Of a stretch of DNA of 64,000 bases, positions 18,101 to 25,718 are shown one piece after another. The DNA is from JAUVDZ01 sp042568205 (GTDB taxonomy: Bacteria > Patescibacteriota > Gracilibacteria > UBA1369 > PNNO01), in NCBI GenBank assembly GCA_042568205.1, contig JBHPJE010000004.1:18044-82043 (forward strand), in the 5' to 3' direction. The notes under the pieces were generated by a model, which was not told the origin of the DNA, made no database searches, and was given only the letters and a program-made list of their open reading frames with translations. Position 1 is the stretch's first letter; each line of letters starts with the position of its first letter. Position numbers and translations under genes: made by a program.

Positions 18101-19451
18101 CTCCATCATTACAATTATTCCCTGATCCATCTGAACATTCTAAACCGTCGTCGTAAGAAGGGTCATCACTATATTGATTATTTGGAAGTTCGTTTGTTAC
18201 ACCATAACCTTGGTTATAATAAGTTCCACCACCTGGATAAGTAACTTTATATTTTATTGTTGCAGAATCGTAAAGCGGAGTTGAAGAACCTGCAGGATAA
18301 AGCCAATCCAAATAAAAATTAACTGAGCCTGCAGAATAATCTGCCTCACACCCTAAATAAGTACATCCTCCTGAATCCGGAGAATCTGCACTATTTGTCA
18401 TATTATAAGTATTTCCATCAATTATAACTTGAATTCCTGATCCGCCAGCATATGCATTTGTTTCAAATGTACCACCTGCAGTTAAAGGATCAGTATAAAC
18501 TAAACCACTTAAAGTATTTGATAAATTGTTAATATCCACTCTATATTCAACTGTATTCCCTACAATTCCATTTACTGTTTTCTCAATTTCATAAGCTGAA
18601 TCTCCTAAAATAATAGGATCAGAAGGCAATAATAAATCTAAGATATAATCTTTATGATAAGGATTATTGTGATTTGCTGAAGTAGAGATTTTAGAAACTT
18701 CAAGTGTAGAACCTTCACATAATTGTTGAACACTACTATCATCATCAAATTCAGATAAAGGAAGTTGGAAATCTAAAAAAGATTCATCATAATCCCCTAC
18801 TGTTCCATTATCCGGAGTCAAAAAAGCTCTAACTAATCCACTATCTAAAGGATTAACATTATTTGATACAACTGGTTCTCCAGTTGGATCTGCATCACCA
18901 CTTGTTTCCCAAATAATATCTAAATGTTCATCTACTTTTTTTCCATTTCCATTTAATCTGATATAAAAATCAGGAGCGTTATCTCCATCTATATCAAATA
19001 AATACCACCAATAATCATTTGTTAAACCATTAGTAGCATTTGATTGAAGAGGATCACCTACTAAACGAGTTCTAAAATATAAATAATCATCAGAAATATT
19101 GCTACAACCACTTGAATCACCAAGGGCATCTTCATAATAAAGAGCAGCAGAATATGTATTTTGGTCTGTAGCTCCAGGCTGTCCATCATTACCAGGATTG
19201 TAATGAGGAGCAGGTCCCTGACAATCAGCTTGAGAACCAATGTCATTAGCTCCAGAAATATTTGCATTTCGTGTTGCATCTAGACAACTTCCTCTTTCCT
19301 CTGCATCGACCAGAACCATTCCGTTATGCGTAAGTAGGTTCCAAGCGCCTTCAGCAGGCCAAGAAGATGGTGCTAGCAAAGCTACACCAAACAATGAGAA
19401 TGCAACAAGCACGCCCAAGAAAATGAGTCCTAAGTGTATGTGTTTTTTCAT
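15111..19451 (-). CDS. Giant secreted surface protein (GEVED, SdrD-like, calcium-type repeats, SLH-like)
   Basis: This 1446-residue protein starts with a signal peptide (LIFLGVLVAFSLFGVALLA). In order it contains an N-terminal beta domain (about 50-270), a DUF11-like stretch (about 285-460), and a GEVED-type domain (about 470-680, ending DGEVEDYLVDI). A SdrD B-like domain follows (about 683-795, LGDFIWHDVDGDGVQDGGE), then thrombospondin-3/calcium-type DxDxDG repeats (about 797-1010), a run of nine Asp followed by a Pro/Glu linker, and a C-terminal SLH-like region (about 1190-1446). Such architecture fits a calcium-stabilised S-layer or adhesin. A near-consensus promoter precedes it and the permease gene is coupled to its stop codon. 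Confidence 0.88.
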   Translation of the reverse strand: MKKHIHLGLIFLGVLVAFSLFGVALLAPSSWPAEGAWNLLTHNGMVLVDAEERGSCLDATRNANISGANDIGSQADCQGPAPHYNPGNDGQPGATDQNTYSAALYYEDALGDSSGCSNISDDYLYFRTRLVGDPLQSNATNGLTNDYWWYLFDIDGDNAPDFYIRLNGNGKKVDEHLDIIWETSGDADPTGEPVVSNNVNPLDSGLVRAFLTPDNGTVGDYDESFLDFQLPLSEFDDDSSVQQLCEGSTLEVSKISTSANHNNPYHKDYILDLLLPSDPIILGDSAYEIEKTVNGIVGNTVEYRVDINNLSNTLSGLVYTDPLTAGGTFETNAYAGGSGIQVIIDGNTYNMTNSADSPDSGGCTYLGCEADYSAGSVNFYLDWLYPAGSSTPLYDSATIKYKVTYPGGGTYYNQGYGVTNELPNNQYSDDPSYDDGLECSDGSGNNCNDGDTGNDDPTVATISADDYGDAPDPTYPTLIASTGAVHTIVPGMYLGTLIDSEPDGQPDPLASGDDFFDGTDDEDGVTFVTPLVPGSPATIDIVASAPGAIDAWIDMNADGSWATPGDQILVNTPVVPGLNSVVLPAPIPLTATPGATYARFRFSTLGGLPFIGPAPDGEVEDYLVDITASSSLGDFIWHDVDGDGVQDGGEPGLDGVTVDLYLDNGDSIFQPGGADGVALLSQTTSGGGAYDFLTLSPANYWVDITDTGGILTNFIQTGGNPAPELIVLGIGQDYNNADYGFFDTHSDDDGDGIRDIVECPGAPPFIGCPDTDSDGFPNYLDIDADDDGIVDNIEGQSEGSYIPPTGLDADGDELDDAYDPDNGGFLIFPVDRDADLIPDYLDLDTDNDTVPDLIEGHDVNFDGIADTTPTGSDSDNDGLDDAYDTLPIGDPFNEIGSNAPLQDFDSDNVRDWRDYDDDDDLIDTIDEDLNGNNDPTDDDVDGDTHPEYLDYNPMGYFYQLSDGKIIAGGGISVTGPGVVTILEDGSAGYYKWVTDDTPGTYTMTVTTPVGYFLHPSCNKLDPPAFDPTASPNPVNLGNSEVGNTGFLSSNACTGYYSTFDLEPGDPIIINNNIPVFFDKDRPHGDDDDDDDDDGPGGGDPEPTPEPELQEAAPEACLQYNDRRPINYKDNEGWPADYVNFLSKIYRIGSPKQYIISGDGSYYGDESTENTTIRPLDFTNRFETVKMALTSFCIPIYTTEERINAGNIAGARPEFPDFPRELPDDHLDREWVKDKDLEFILNVMYKAYDEGIIDGRIHTDGIGYAEWNSFITRAEILKVFVNAADLEAIVAELHTGNIVDDPLAYYYDARPDAWYTPYIPFVVNFRIVADVCLPKDLVNSPDFENNELNVRTLAATYTCEGLNDPARFTFADNPAVRAEVFALDARMLYIASAIDHINQYSGFNMVNSELLELIFDTLQDAERSEFLFGIKDTAAFVAELGYRNYNL

Positions 19452-19479
19452 TTTTATTTTTGTTATTTTTTACTTATAT

Positions 19480-19508
19480 ATTATAACAGAAAATGGCTTG
19501 TTTTTCAA
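19480..19508 (-). promoter_or_regulatory. Promoter for 15111-19451
   Basis: On the minus strand TTGAAA (19503-19508) and TATAAT (19480-19485) are spaced by 17 bp. Transcription should start about 22 nt upstream of the ATG. The same TTGAAA-17-TATAAT pair is found before the pilin-PKD gene 32598-37040. Confidence 0.75.
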
Positions 19509-19557
19509 GTAAAGAGCATGTCCAGGACTACCCACTGGACCGGGACAGGATTATTCA

Positions 19558-19586
19558 TTGTTTAATTGTATTATTCCTGTTAAAAT
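19558..19586 (+). promoter_or_regulatory. Promoter for typA
   Basis: TTGTTT (19558-19563) and TAAAAT (19581-19586) are spaced by 17 bp. Predicted start near 19593, about 23 nt before ATG 19616. This argues against the longer in-frame start at 19493. Confidence 0.5.
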
Positions 19587-19615
19587 CACGTGGATTCGAA
19601 TTTCTAACTAATATA

Positions 19616-21409
19616 ATGGATATATATAATATTGCCATTGTCGCGCATGTAGATCATGGAAAAACAACTTTAGTAAATGCACTTTTAAAAGCAAGTGATA
19701 GTTTTGATACTCACAAGGGTATAGATGAGCGTGCAATGGACAGTAATGACCAAGAAAAAGAGCGTGGAATTACTATTTATGCTAAAAATGCTGCGATTAC
19801 TCACAATGGTAAAAAAATGAATATCGTTGATACTCCTGGGCATGCAGATTTTGGTTCAGAAGTTGAGCGAGTTTTAAAAACTGTGGATGCGGTTATTTTG
19901 GTTGTTGATGCCTATGAAGGGCCGATGCCACAAACAAAGTTTGTATTAAAAAAATCGCTTGAGTTAGGTCATAAAGTATTGGTTGTTATTAATAAAATTG
20001 ATAAGCCAATGGCAAGACCAGATGAAGTCGTAGATTTAACTTTTGATTTATTTGCTACCTTAGGGGCAACTGAAGAACAATTAAACTTCCCATATATTTA
20101 TGCTAATGCAAAAAAAGGTACAGCAATAAAAAAGCTTAAAGATGAACAAAAAGACATCACCCCTTTGATTGATTTTATTTTTGAAAATGTAAAACCAGCG
20201 GAAAGCAATACAGAAGTACCTTTTAGAATGCAGCCAGCAACTCTAAAATATGATAATTTTTTAGGGAGATTAGCTATTGGAAGAGTTTATGAAGGTATGC
20301 TTAAAGCTAATCAGCCGGTTACTGTTATTAAATCCGACAACGAAAAATACACTGGAAAGGTTTCAAAACTTTTCACATTTGAAGGAATGGATAGAGTTGA
20401 AGTTCAGGAAGCCCAAGCTGGAGATATGGTTGCCATAGCAGGTTTGCCTGAGATTTATGTAGGTGAAACAATTACTGATGATGCCAATGCAGAGCCTTTG
20501 CCTGCGATTAAAGTTGATCCTCCGGCATTAGCGATTGATTTTATGGTTAATGACTCCCCTTTTGCAGGCCGTGAAGGGAAATATGTAACTGGTCGTCATA
20601 TTAAAGATAGGTTAGAAAAAGAATTAGAAACAAATGTTGGATTGAAAATTGAACCAGTTGAAGGAAGTGATTCATACAAGGTTTATGGACGTGGCGAAAT
20701 GCATATTGCAGTTTTGATAGAGACAATGAGACGTGAAAGTTTTGAATTGCAGATTTCTCAGCCAGAAGTAATTATGCATGAAGTTGATGGTGAAAAGCAC
20801 GAACCTATTGAAAATGCAGTAATTAATGTTCCGGATGAGATGTCTGGTTCTGTAATTGAGGCTTTGGGTAAAAGAAAAGGGATATTAACTAATATGAAAT
20901 CAGAAAATGGTAATACTTTGATGGAGTTTGAAGTCCCTACTCGTGGTCTTTTGGGATTCCGCTCAATCTTCTTACTTTTAACTCGTGGTGAAGGGACTCT
21001 TTATCATTCTTTTGATCATTTTGCTCCTTTTGTTGGAAGCATTGCAAAACGTACAGTAGGATCTCTAATCTCTGGCAACAAGGGTTCGACAATGGCTTAT
21101 TCCCTTTGGAAACTGCAAGAAAGAGGCCCTCTGTTTATTGGGCCAAGTACTGAGGTTTACGAAGGAATGATTATTGGAGAGCATAACCAGGGAACTGACT
21201 TGGTTGTAAATCCTATTAAAAATAAACAGCTTACAAATGTTCGATCTTCTGGTGCTGATGAAGCACTAAATTTAACGCCAATCATACCAATGACTCTTGA
21301 AAGCGCGATTGAATACATCAAAGAAGACGAATATGCAGAAATCACTCCAACAAGGGTGCGTCTTCGCAAAAAAATTCTAAATGGGATGGAGAGGAAGAGG
21401 AGTAGGTAA
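19616..21409 (+). CDS. typA: Ribosome-associated GTPase TypA/BipA
   Basis: This 597-residue translational GTPase starts MDIYNIAIVAHVDHGKTTLV. G1 (AHVDHGKTT), G3 (DTPGHADFG) and G4 (NKID) are all present, followed by EF-G-like domains II, III and V and the TypA-specific C-terminal domain (MAYSLWKLQERG, EGMIIGEH). Length is near the 600-residue norm. TypA assists 50S assembly and translation under stress or cold. I chose ATG 19616 because the family starts there and a promoter lies just upstream. It stands alone, with tRNA-Gln convergent behind it. Confidence 0.97.
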   Translation: MDIYNIAIVAHVDHGKTTLVNALLKASDSFDTHKGIDERAMDSNDQEKERGITIYAKNAAITHNGKKMNIVDTPGHADFGSEVERVLKTVDAVILVVDAYEGPMPQTKFVLKKSLELGHKVLVVINKIDKPMARPDEVVDLTFDLFATLGATEEQLNFPYIYANAKKGTAIKKLKDEQKDITPLIDFIFENVKPAESNTEVPFRMQPATLKYDNFLGRLAIGRVYEGMLKANQPVTVIKSDNEKYTGKVSKLFTFEGMDRVEVQEAQAGDMVAIAGLPEIYVGETITDDANAEPLPAIKVDPPALAIDFMVNDSPFAGREGKYVTGRHIKDRLEKELETNVGLKIEPVEGSDSYKVYGRGEMHIAVLIETMRRESFELQISQPEVIMHEVDGEKHEPIENAVINVPDEMSGSVIEALGKRKGILTNMKSENGNTLMEFEVPTRGLLGFRSIFLLLTRGEGTLYHSFDHFAPFVGSIAKRTVGSLISGNKGSTMAYSLWKLQERGPLFIGPSTEVYEGMIIGEHNQGTDLVVNPIKNKQLTNVRSSGADEALNLTPIIPMTLESAIEYIKEDEYAEITPTRVRLRKKILNGMERKRSR

Positions 21410-21437
21410 AAAAGAGTCATAGGGTTTTAATGACTCT
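21407..21437 (-). terminator. Terminator of the leftward tRNA-Gln transcript
   Basis: The inverted repeat AGAGTCAT (21413-21420) / ATGACTCT (21430-21437) has a 9-nt loop. On the minus strand it is followed by a run of six T residues (A-run 21408-21413 on the plus strand). It also overlaps the typA stop codon, but no T-tract follows in the plus direction. Confidence 0.75.
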
Positions 21438-21475
21438 GTACTTGACTATCCGATTTGCTATGCTCATCGCATATT
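21438..21475 (-). repeat. Dispersed 38-bp element, copy A
   Basis: On the minus strand this reads AATATGCGATGAGC..AGCAAATCGG..GTCAAGTAC and matches copy B (44904-44941) at 35 of 38 positions. In one frame it encodes YAMSIANRIVKY and sits in an open frame that continues from the tRNA-Gln 3' end to a TGA at 21417-21419. It lies between tRNA-Gln and its terminator, so it is probably transcribed with the tRNA. The adjacent DNA (21476-21530) is unusually GC-rich for this window. Confidence 0.7.
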
Positions 21476-21539
21476 CAAGGGCTGCCAAGATCTTCGGCTT
21501 CGCTGCGTCGCGTTGCTCCTTACTCAGCTCGAATTCAAT

Positions 21540-21614
21540 TGGCTGGGGCGGAGGGATTCGAACCCCCGAATGCATGGACCAAAACCATGTGCCTTACCAC
21601 TTGGCCACGCCCCA
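21540..21614 (-). tRNA. tRNA-Gln(UUG)
   Basis: The minus strand folds into a full cloverleaf of 75 nt including an encoded CCA. The acceptor stem is TGGGGCG/CGCCCCA, the D-loop AAGTGGTAA, the anticodon stem CATGG/CCATG with loop TTTTGGT (anticodon TTG), and the T-arm contains GGTTCGAATCC. The discriminator base is G, as usual for glutamine tRNAs. Confidence 0.97.
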
Positions 21615-21634
21615 GTGTTTGATTTGCAAAAATA

Positions 21635-21663
21635 ACTTTAAGTAAATTGCCTCACAAAGTCAA
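21635..21663 (-). promoter_or_regulatory. Promoter for tRNA-Gln
   Basis: On the minus strand TTGACT (21658-21663) and TAAAGT (21635-21640) are separated by 17 bp, about 20 bp upstream of the mature tRNA 5' end. The -10 matches 4 of 6 consensus bases. Confidence 0.5.
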
Positions 21664-21671
21664 TGTTTCTC

Positions 21672-21700
21672 TTGAATTCATTTGCCAATTAGCGTAAATT
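21672..21700 (+). promoter_or_regulatory. Promoter for SLH protein 21731-24073
   Basis: TTGAAT (21672-21677) and TAAATT (21695-21700) are spaced by 17 bp, 30 bp before the start codon. It lies back to back with the tRNA promoter. Confidence 0.5.
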
Positions 21701-21730
21701 GTTTAGAGGTAAATTTATTAACCATAAATT

Positions 21731-24073
21731 ATGAAAACACTCAAGAAAAACCTCGCTCTTTTTGCAGGCGGTGCGCTTTTAGCTGCGCTCGTTATTGCAA
21801 ATAGTGTTGGAGTTTTTGCAGCTGAGGCCCCGGTACAGCCGGACCCAACAGAATGTACTGACTGTCAGTTAATTCAGGATGATCTCGATGCAGCTTATGC
21901 TGATTACGATGCTCTTGTTGCAGATGCAGGAGAATACAGTACTCAAATGGAAGGACTTCTGGATCAAGCAACTACAAATGTATATGCAGGAGATGCTGGC
22001 TTAATGGTAGATAATCTTGAAAGTGAATTTTTATCTGGACATTTATTAAGAGGTACAAGTTGTACTACCCCTGCTGACACATTTGCATACTTTTCTTCAT
22101 TTAGTTATGAAGGGGTTGAATATTGTTTTGAAAATGAAGATATGTGGTATGGAGTTGAACCAAGCTATTTCAACTTTTATGATCACATGATGTATTTGAG
22201 TGAAACATGGGATCCAGGCGCATTACCTCAATGGCAAGCACTTTGGGATGATTGGATTGAAGTCCTTTACGATCATGATGGAGGCGGAGAGCCAGGATTA
22301 ACAGAAATAATTGATTTAATTAATTCATTAATCGGAGATATTGGTGATTGTGAAGACACTAATTGTCCTGAAGTAATTTGTCCTGATTGTGAATCTGTTG
22401 CTGCAGAGTTAGATGTAGCTCTTGATGATTTAGCTCTTTTAGAAGTAGATGCTGATATTTTAGATGCAGAATTAGCTGCACTAGAAGCTGAAATTGATAC
22501 TGTTCTTGATCAACTTCTTGAATGGGAAACTCTTAAAGCAGATTTTGAAGCTATGGTAGAAGATGCAGGAGGACAACATGGTGCTGATTGTGATGATTTT
22601 GAACCAGCTTCAGGCCAAGCTTGGGGAATTGCACATAACTTCGGAGATACTCAATGGTGTTTTACTAATGAAGGTCAAATCGAAGATATGATTCAAAATC
22701 TTGATGAATACTGGCAAACTCATAGCAGTACTCACTTACCAAGTGAAACTGCATTAAACGAGCAATTAGATACTTTAATGAATGACTATTTTACTGCATT
22801 AGATGATTATCTTGCAGTACTTGATGACATTGAAGCTCAACATGACCTTATTGATATTCTAAGTGTTGAACTTGAAGATTGTCTTGCTGAATTACAAGCA
22901 CTTCAAGATATTGGTGAATGTTTAGATCAAGATATCGCAGCTATGCAGGCAATTTTAGATGAAGCAAATGGTGTTGTACCATTTGCACCAGAACCTGCTC
23001 CAGCAGATACGCCTGAAGATACACCAGAGGACACTCCTGAAGATGAAGGTCCTGGAGATATTGGAGGTCATTGGGCAGAAGATTTTTTAAAGGGATTATT
23101 CGATAATTTAGTTATGACTGGTGACGGAGATACTGGAGATATGAGACCAAATGATCCTTTAAATAGAGCTGAAGCTGCAAAACTTCTTGTACTTGCACAT
23201 GAAGATGTTGTGATAGATTCATTTTTTGATGTTTTCTTTGATGTAACTGAAGATGACTGGTTTTGGTCATTTGTAAATACTGCTGCAGATCTTTTATATT
23301 TTGAAGGATATGAAGATGGAAGTTTTGGTCCTTCAAATTCTATTTTAAGAGCTGAAGCAATTGCTATTGTTTTAAGAGCTCTTGGATTTGATGTCCCTGA
23401 ATATGACACTTATTCGTTTACTGACTTAACTGGAGATGAATGGTTTGCTGATCCAGCTGAAAAAGCTTTCCAATGCGGATTAGTTCAAGGTCGTGATGGT
23501 GATTTTGCTGGTGGTGAAACTATTACAAGAGCAGAAATTGCTAAGATTTTATGGTTAGCATTCTTTGAAGATTTAGATGAAACAGATTGTGCTGACTTTG
23601 AATGTCCTGATTGCGATGCAGTATGGGCTGAAGTAGAAACACTTAGTGCCGAATTAGATGCACTTGGTTTAGAAGTTGAAGCTATATTTGATCAAATGTT
23701 AGAACTTGAAGACTTAAGACAAGCATTTAGAGATATGGTTGAAGCTGCAGGTGGTATGACTGATGCTGATTGTGATGGATTCGAAGTTGGTTCAGGCCAG
23801 GCTTGGGGTGTTGCACATGCATTTGGAGATGTTCAATATTGTTTAACTGCTGAATCTCAAATTCCAGCACTTACTGATCAATTAAATGAATATTGGCAAA
23901 ACAATAGCTCATCTCATTTACCTTCAGAAACTGAATTAAATGAAGCAATGGATGGAGCTACACAAGCATATAGTGATAAATTAGATGAATATTTAGATAA
24001 ACTTACTGAATACGACGAATGCCTTGAAGAACTTGAAGATTTACAAGCTCAAGGTTTGTGTTTAGATGAGTAA
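21731..24073 (+). CDS. S-layer-like protein: three Cys-framed coiled repeats around a central SLH triplet
   Basis: This 780-residue, strongly acidic protein has a signal peptide (about 1-31). It has three diverged repeats opening with CTDC, CPDC or CPDC and containing helical coiled segments. The second and third share the core SGQAWGIAHNFGD / SGQAWGVAHAFGD and HLPSET. Between repeats two and three are a TPEDTPEDTPEDE linker and three SLH domains (about 440-620, e.g. RAEAAKLLVLA, RAEAIAIVLRAL, RAEIAKILWLAF). Placing the SLH block internally rather than at an end is unusual. It probably forms or decorates the surface layer. It ends in a strong terminator. Confidence 0.88.
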   Translation: MKTLKKNLALFAGGALLAALVIANSVGVFAAEAPVQPDPTECTDCQLIQDDLDAAYADYDALVADAGEYSTQMEGLLDQATTNVYAGDAGLMVDNLESEFLSGHLLRGTSCTTPADTFAYFSSFSYEGVEYCFENEDMWYGVEPSYFNFYDHMMYLSETWDPGALPQWQALWDDWIEVLYDHDGGGEPGLTEIIDLINSLIGDIGDCEDTNCPEVICPDCESVAAELDVALDDLALLEVDADILDAELAALEAEIDTVLDQLLEWETLKADFEAMVEDAGGQHGADCDDFEPASGQAWGIAHNFGDTQWCFTNEGQIEDMIQNLDEYWQTHSSTHLPSETALNEQLDTLMNDYFTALDDYLAVLDDIEAQHDLIDILSVELEDCLAELQALQDIGECLDQDIAAMQAILDEANGVVPFAPEPAPADTPEDTPEDTPEDEGPGDIGGHWAEDFLKGLFDNLVMTGDGDTGDMRPNDPLNRAEAAKLLVLAHEDVVIDSFFDVFFDVTEDDWFWSFVNTAADLLYFEGYEDGSFGPSNSILRAEAIAIVLRALGFDVPEYDTYSFTDLTGDEWFADPAEKAFQCGLVQGRDGDFAGGETITRAEIAKILWLAFFEDLDETDCADFECPDCDAVWAEVETLSAELDALGLEVEAIFDQMLELEDLRQAFRDMVEAAGGMTDADCDGFEVGSGQAWGVAHAFGDVQYCLTAESQIPALTDQLNEYWQNNSSSHLPSETELNEAMDGATQAYSDKLDEYLDKLTEYDECLEELEDLQAQGLCLDE

Positions 24074-24091
24074 TTTAGTCAACATGTAATT

Positions 24092-24128
24092 AAGGCCGCC
24101 TCTTGCATATGGGGCGGCTTTTTTTTAG
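24092..24128 (+). terminator. Strong rho-independent terminator
   Basis: The stem GCCGCC (24095-24100) pairs with GGCGGC (24113-24118), extended by A-U and G-U pairs, and is followed by eight or more T. It ends only 13 bp before the start codon of the downstream flavoprotein gene, leaving no room for a promoter in between. Confidence 0.92.
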
Positions 24129-24140
24129 GATGAATAAGCT

Positions 24141-25718
24141 ATGAGTAATATAAATTATGACATTGTAATTATCGGAGGTGGCACTGCTGGCCTTAAAGCA
24201 GCTCTTGAAGCAATTAAATCTGAAGATTTATCTGTTTGTGTTATTTCAAAGGTTCATCCTTTAAGGAGCCAATCATGTATGGCTCAGGGTGGTATGAATG
24301 CTGCAACTCAAGGTTCTATTGATGCACATATAAGTGACACAATTAAAGGTGGTGATAATTTAAGTGATAAAAAGGCTGTTGAGTATTTTTGTGAAGAAGC
24401 TCCTAAGGCAATTGAAGAATTAGAAGAAATGGGAATGATCTATAGTCGAAATGAAGATGGGACTGTTGCTCAAAGAGCTTTTGGAGGTCAAACAGAAGTT
24501 CGTACTTGTTATTCACGTGATTACACGGGGCATAATTTAATTACTACACTTTTCACAGAGTGCCTAAGATATAACGTTGATTTTTTAAATGAATGGTATG
24601 TTCATTCAATAATTGTTGAAGATGGAAATTTGAAAGGTTTAAATGCTTTTGAAATGAAAAATGGTGAGCTTCATGAAATTCAAGCTAAATCAGTAATTTT
24701 AGCTACAGGAGGAGCAGGTCAAATTTACAAGAATAATGTAAATGCCAGTATTTCAACAGGAGATGGCATGGCACTCGCCTATCGTGCGGGTTGTGCTTTA
24801 AAAGATATTGAATTTGTGCAATTTCATCCAACAACACTTCATCATAAAGCGCTTTTAATTTCAGAAGGAACGCGAGGAGAAGGAGCTCATTTGATAAATA
24901 AAGATGGGAAACGTTTTATTGATGAATTAGCTCCTAGAGATATCGTTGCAAGAGCAATTGAAACAGAGATTGAAGAAGGTAGAGGTATTGATGGTGCTGT
25001 CCATCTGGATTTAAGACACTTAGGTGAAGATATTGTATTAGGAAAATTGGCTCAAATCCATAAACTTGCTTTAGATTTTGCGGGTATTGATTGTTTAAAG
25101 GATCCAATTTCTGTAAAACCAGGTGCTCATTATTTTATGGGAGGTGTTGCTGCCAATCATAAATGCGAAACTGAAATTAAAGGATTATTTGCATGCGGTG
25201 AATGTGCTTGTGTTGGAATCCATGGAGGCAATAGACTTGGAGGGAATTCTTTAATGGAAACAGTTGTATTTGGAAAAAAGGCAGGTGAAATGGCATCCAA
25301 ATATGCTAAAACAATTGAATTCAAGAAAATTAAATCTTCAAAAAGGATAGAGATATTAGCCGATGTTGAAAATTTAATGAAGGAAGGTTCAGAAAACCAA
25401 TTTGAGATTAAAAATAAAATGAAAACTGAAATGCTATTAAGTGCAGGAATTTTTAGAAATAAAGGATCTCTATCAAATGGATTAAGTTGTATAAAAAATT
25501 TATACAAGAAGGCTCAAAACATTAGTATTGGAAACGACTCAAAACACTTTAATATGGCTTTATACAATGCATTTGAGCTTAAAAATATGCTGGACATTTC
25601 TAAAGCAATTTTAACAACAGGACTTGATCGTAAAGAAAGCCGAGGTGCTCATTATCGAACTGACTTCCCTGACAAATTAGAACCAAAACATTCCTTAATT
25701 TATTATGGCAAAGATTAA
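24141..25718 (+). CDS. sdhA: Succinate dehydrogenase/fumarate reductase-type flavoprotein subunit
   Basis: This 525-residue protein has an N-terminal Rossmann FAD motif (IIGGGTAGLKAA), the capping-domain segments EGTRGEGAHLIN and LAPRDIVARAI (catalytic Arg region), HPTTL, and the C-terminal FAD box GGNRLGGNSLMETVVFG. The His that covalently holds FAD in classical SdhA/FrdA (within RSHT) is Gln44 here (RSQS), so FAD should be non-covalent. For the E. coli enzyme, loss of that His abolishes succinate oxidation while fumarate reduction remains, which would favour fumarate reduction here (inference). It overlaps the iron-sulfur gene by 14 bp. L-aspartate oxidase is the alternative, but the linked iron-sulfur subunit argues against it. 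Confidence 0.9.
   Translation: MSNINYDIVIIGGGTAGLKAALEAIKSEDLSVCVISKVHPLRSQSCMAQGGMNAATQGSIDAHISDTIKGGDNLSDKKAVEYFCEEAPKAIEELEEMGMIYSRNEDGTVAQRAFGGQTEVRTCYSRDYTGHNLITTLFTECLRYNVDFLNEWYVHSIIVEDGNLKGLNAFEMKNGELHEIQAKSVILATGGAGQIYKNNVNASISTGDGMALAYRAGCALKDIEFVQFHPTTLHHKALLISEGTRGEGAHLINKDGKRFIDELAPRDIVARAIETEIEEGRGIDGAVHLDLRHLGEDIVLGKLAQIHKLALDFAGIDCLKDPISVKPGAHYFMGGVAANHKCETEIKGLFACGECACVGIHGGNRLGGNSLMETVVFGKKAGEMASKYAKTIEFKKIKSSKRIEILADVENLMKEGSENQFEIKNKMKTEMLLSAGIFRNKGSLSNGLSCIKNLYKKAQNISIGNDSKHFNMALYNAFELKNMLDISKAILTTGLDRKESRGAHYRTDFPDKLEPKHSLIYYGKD

Noticed and set aside
19520..19540. Inverted repeat GTCCAG/CTGGAC upstream of typA as an operator
   Set aside because: Only 6 bp with a 9-nt loop, no second copy and outside the promoter hexamers; it may be chance.
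24141..25718. L-aspartate oxidase (NadB)
   Set aside because: Considered because the covalent FAD His is missing, but the overlapping iron-sulfur and HdrB-like genes indicate an SdhA/FrdA-type complex.
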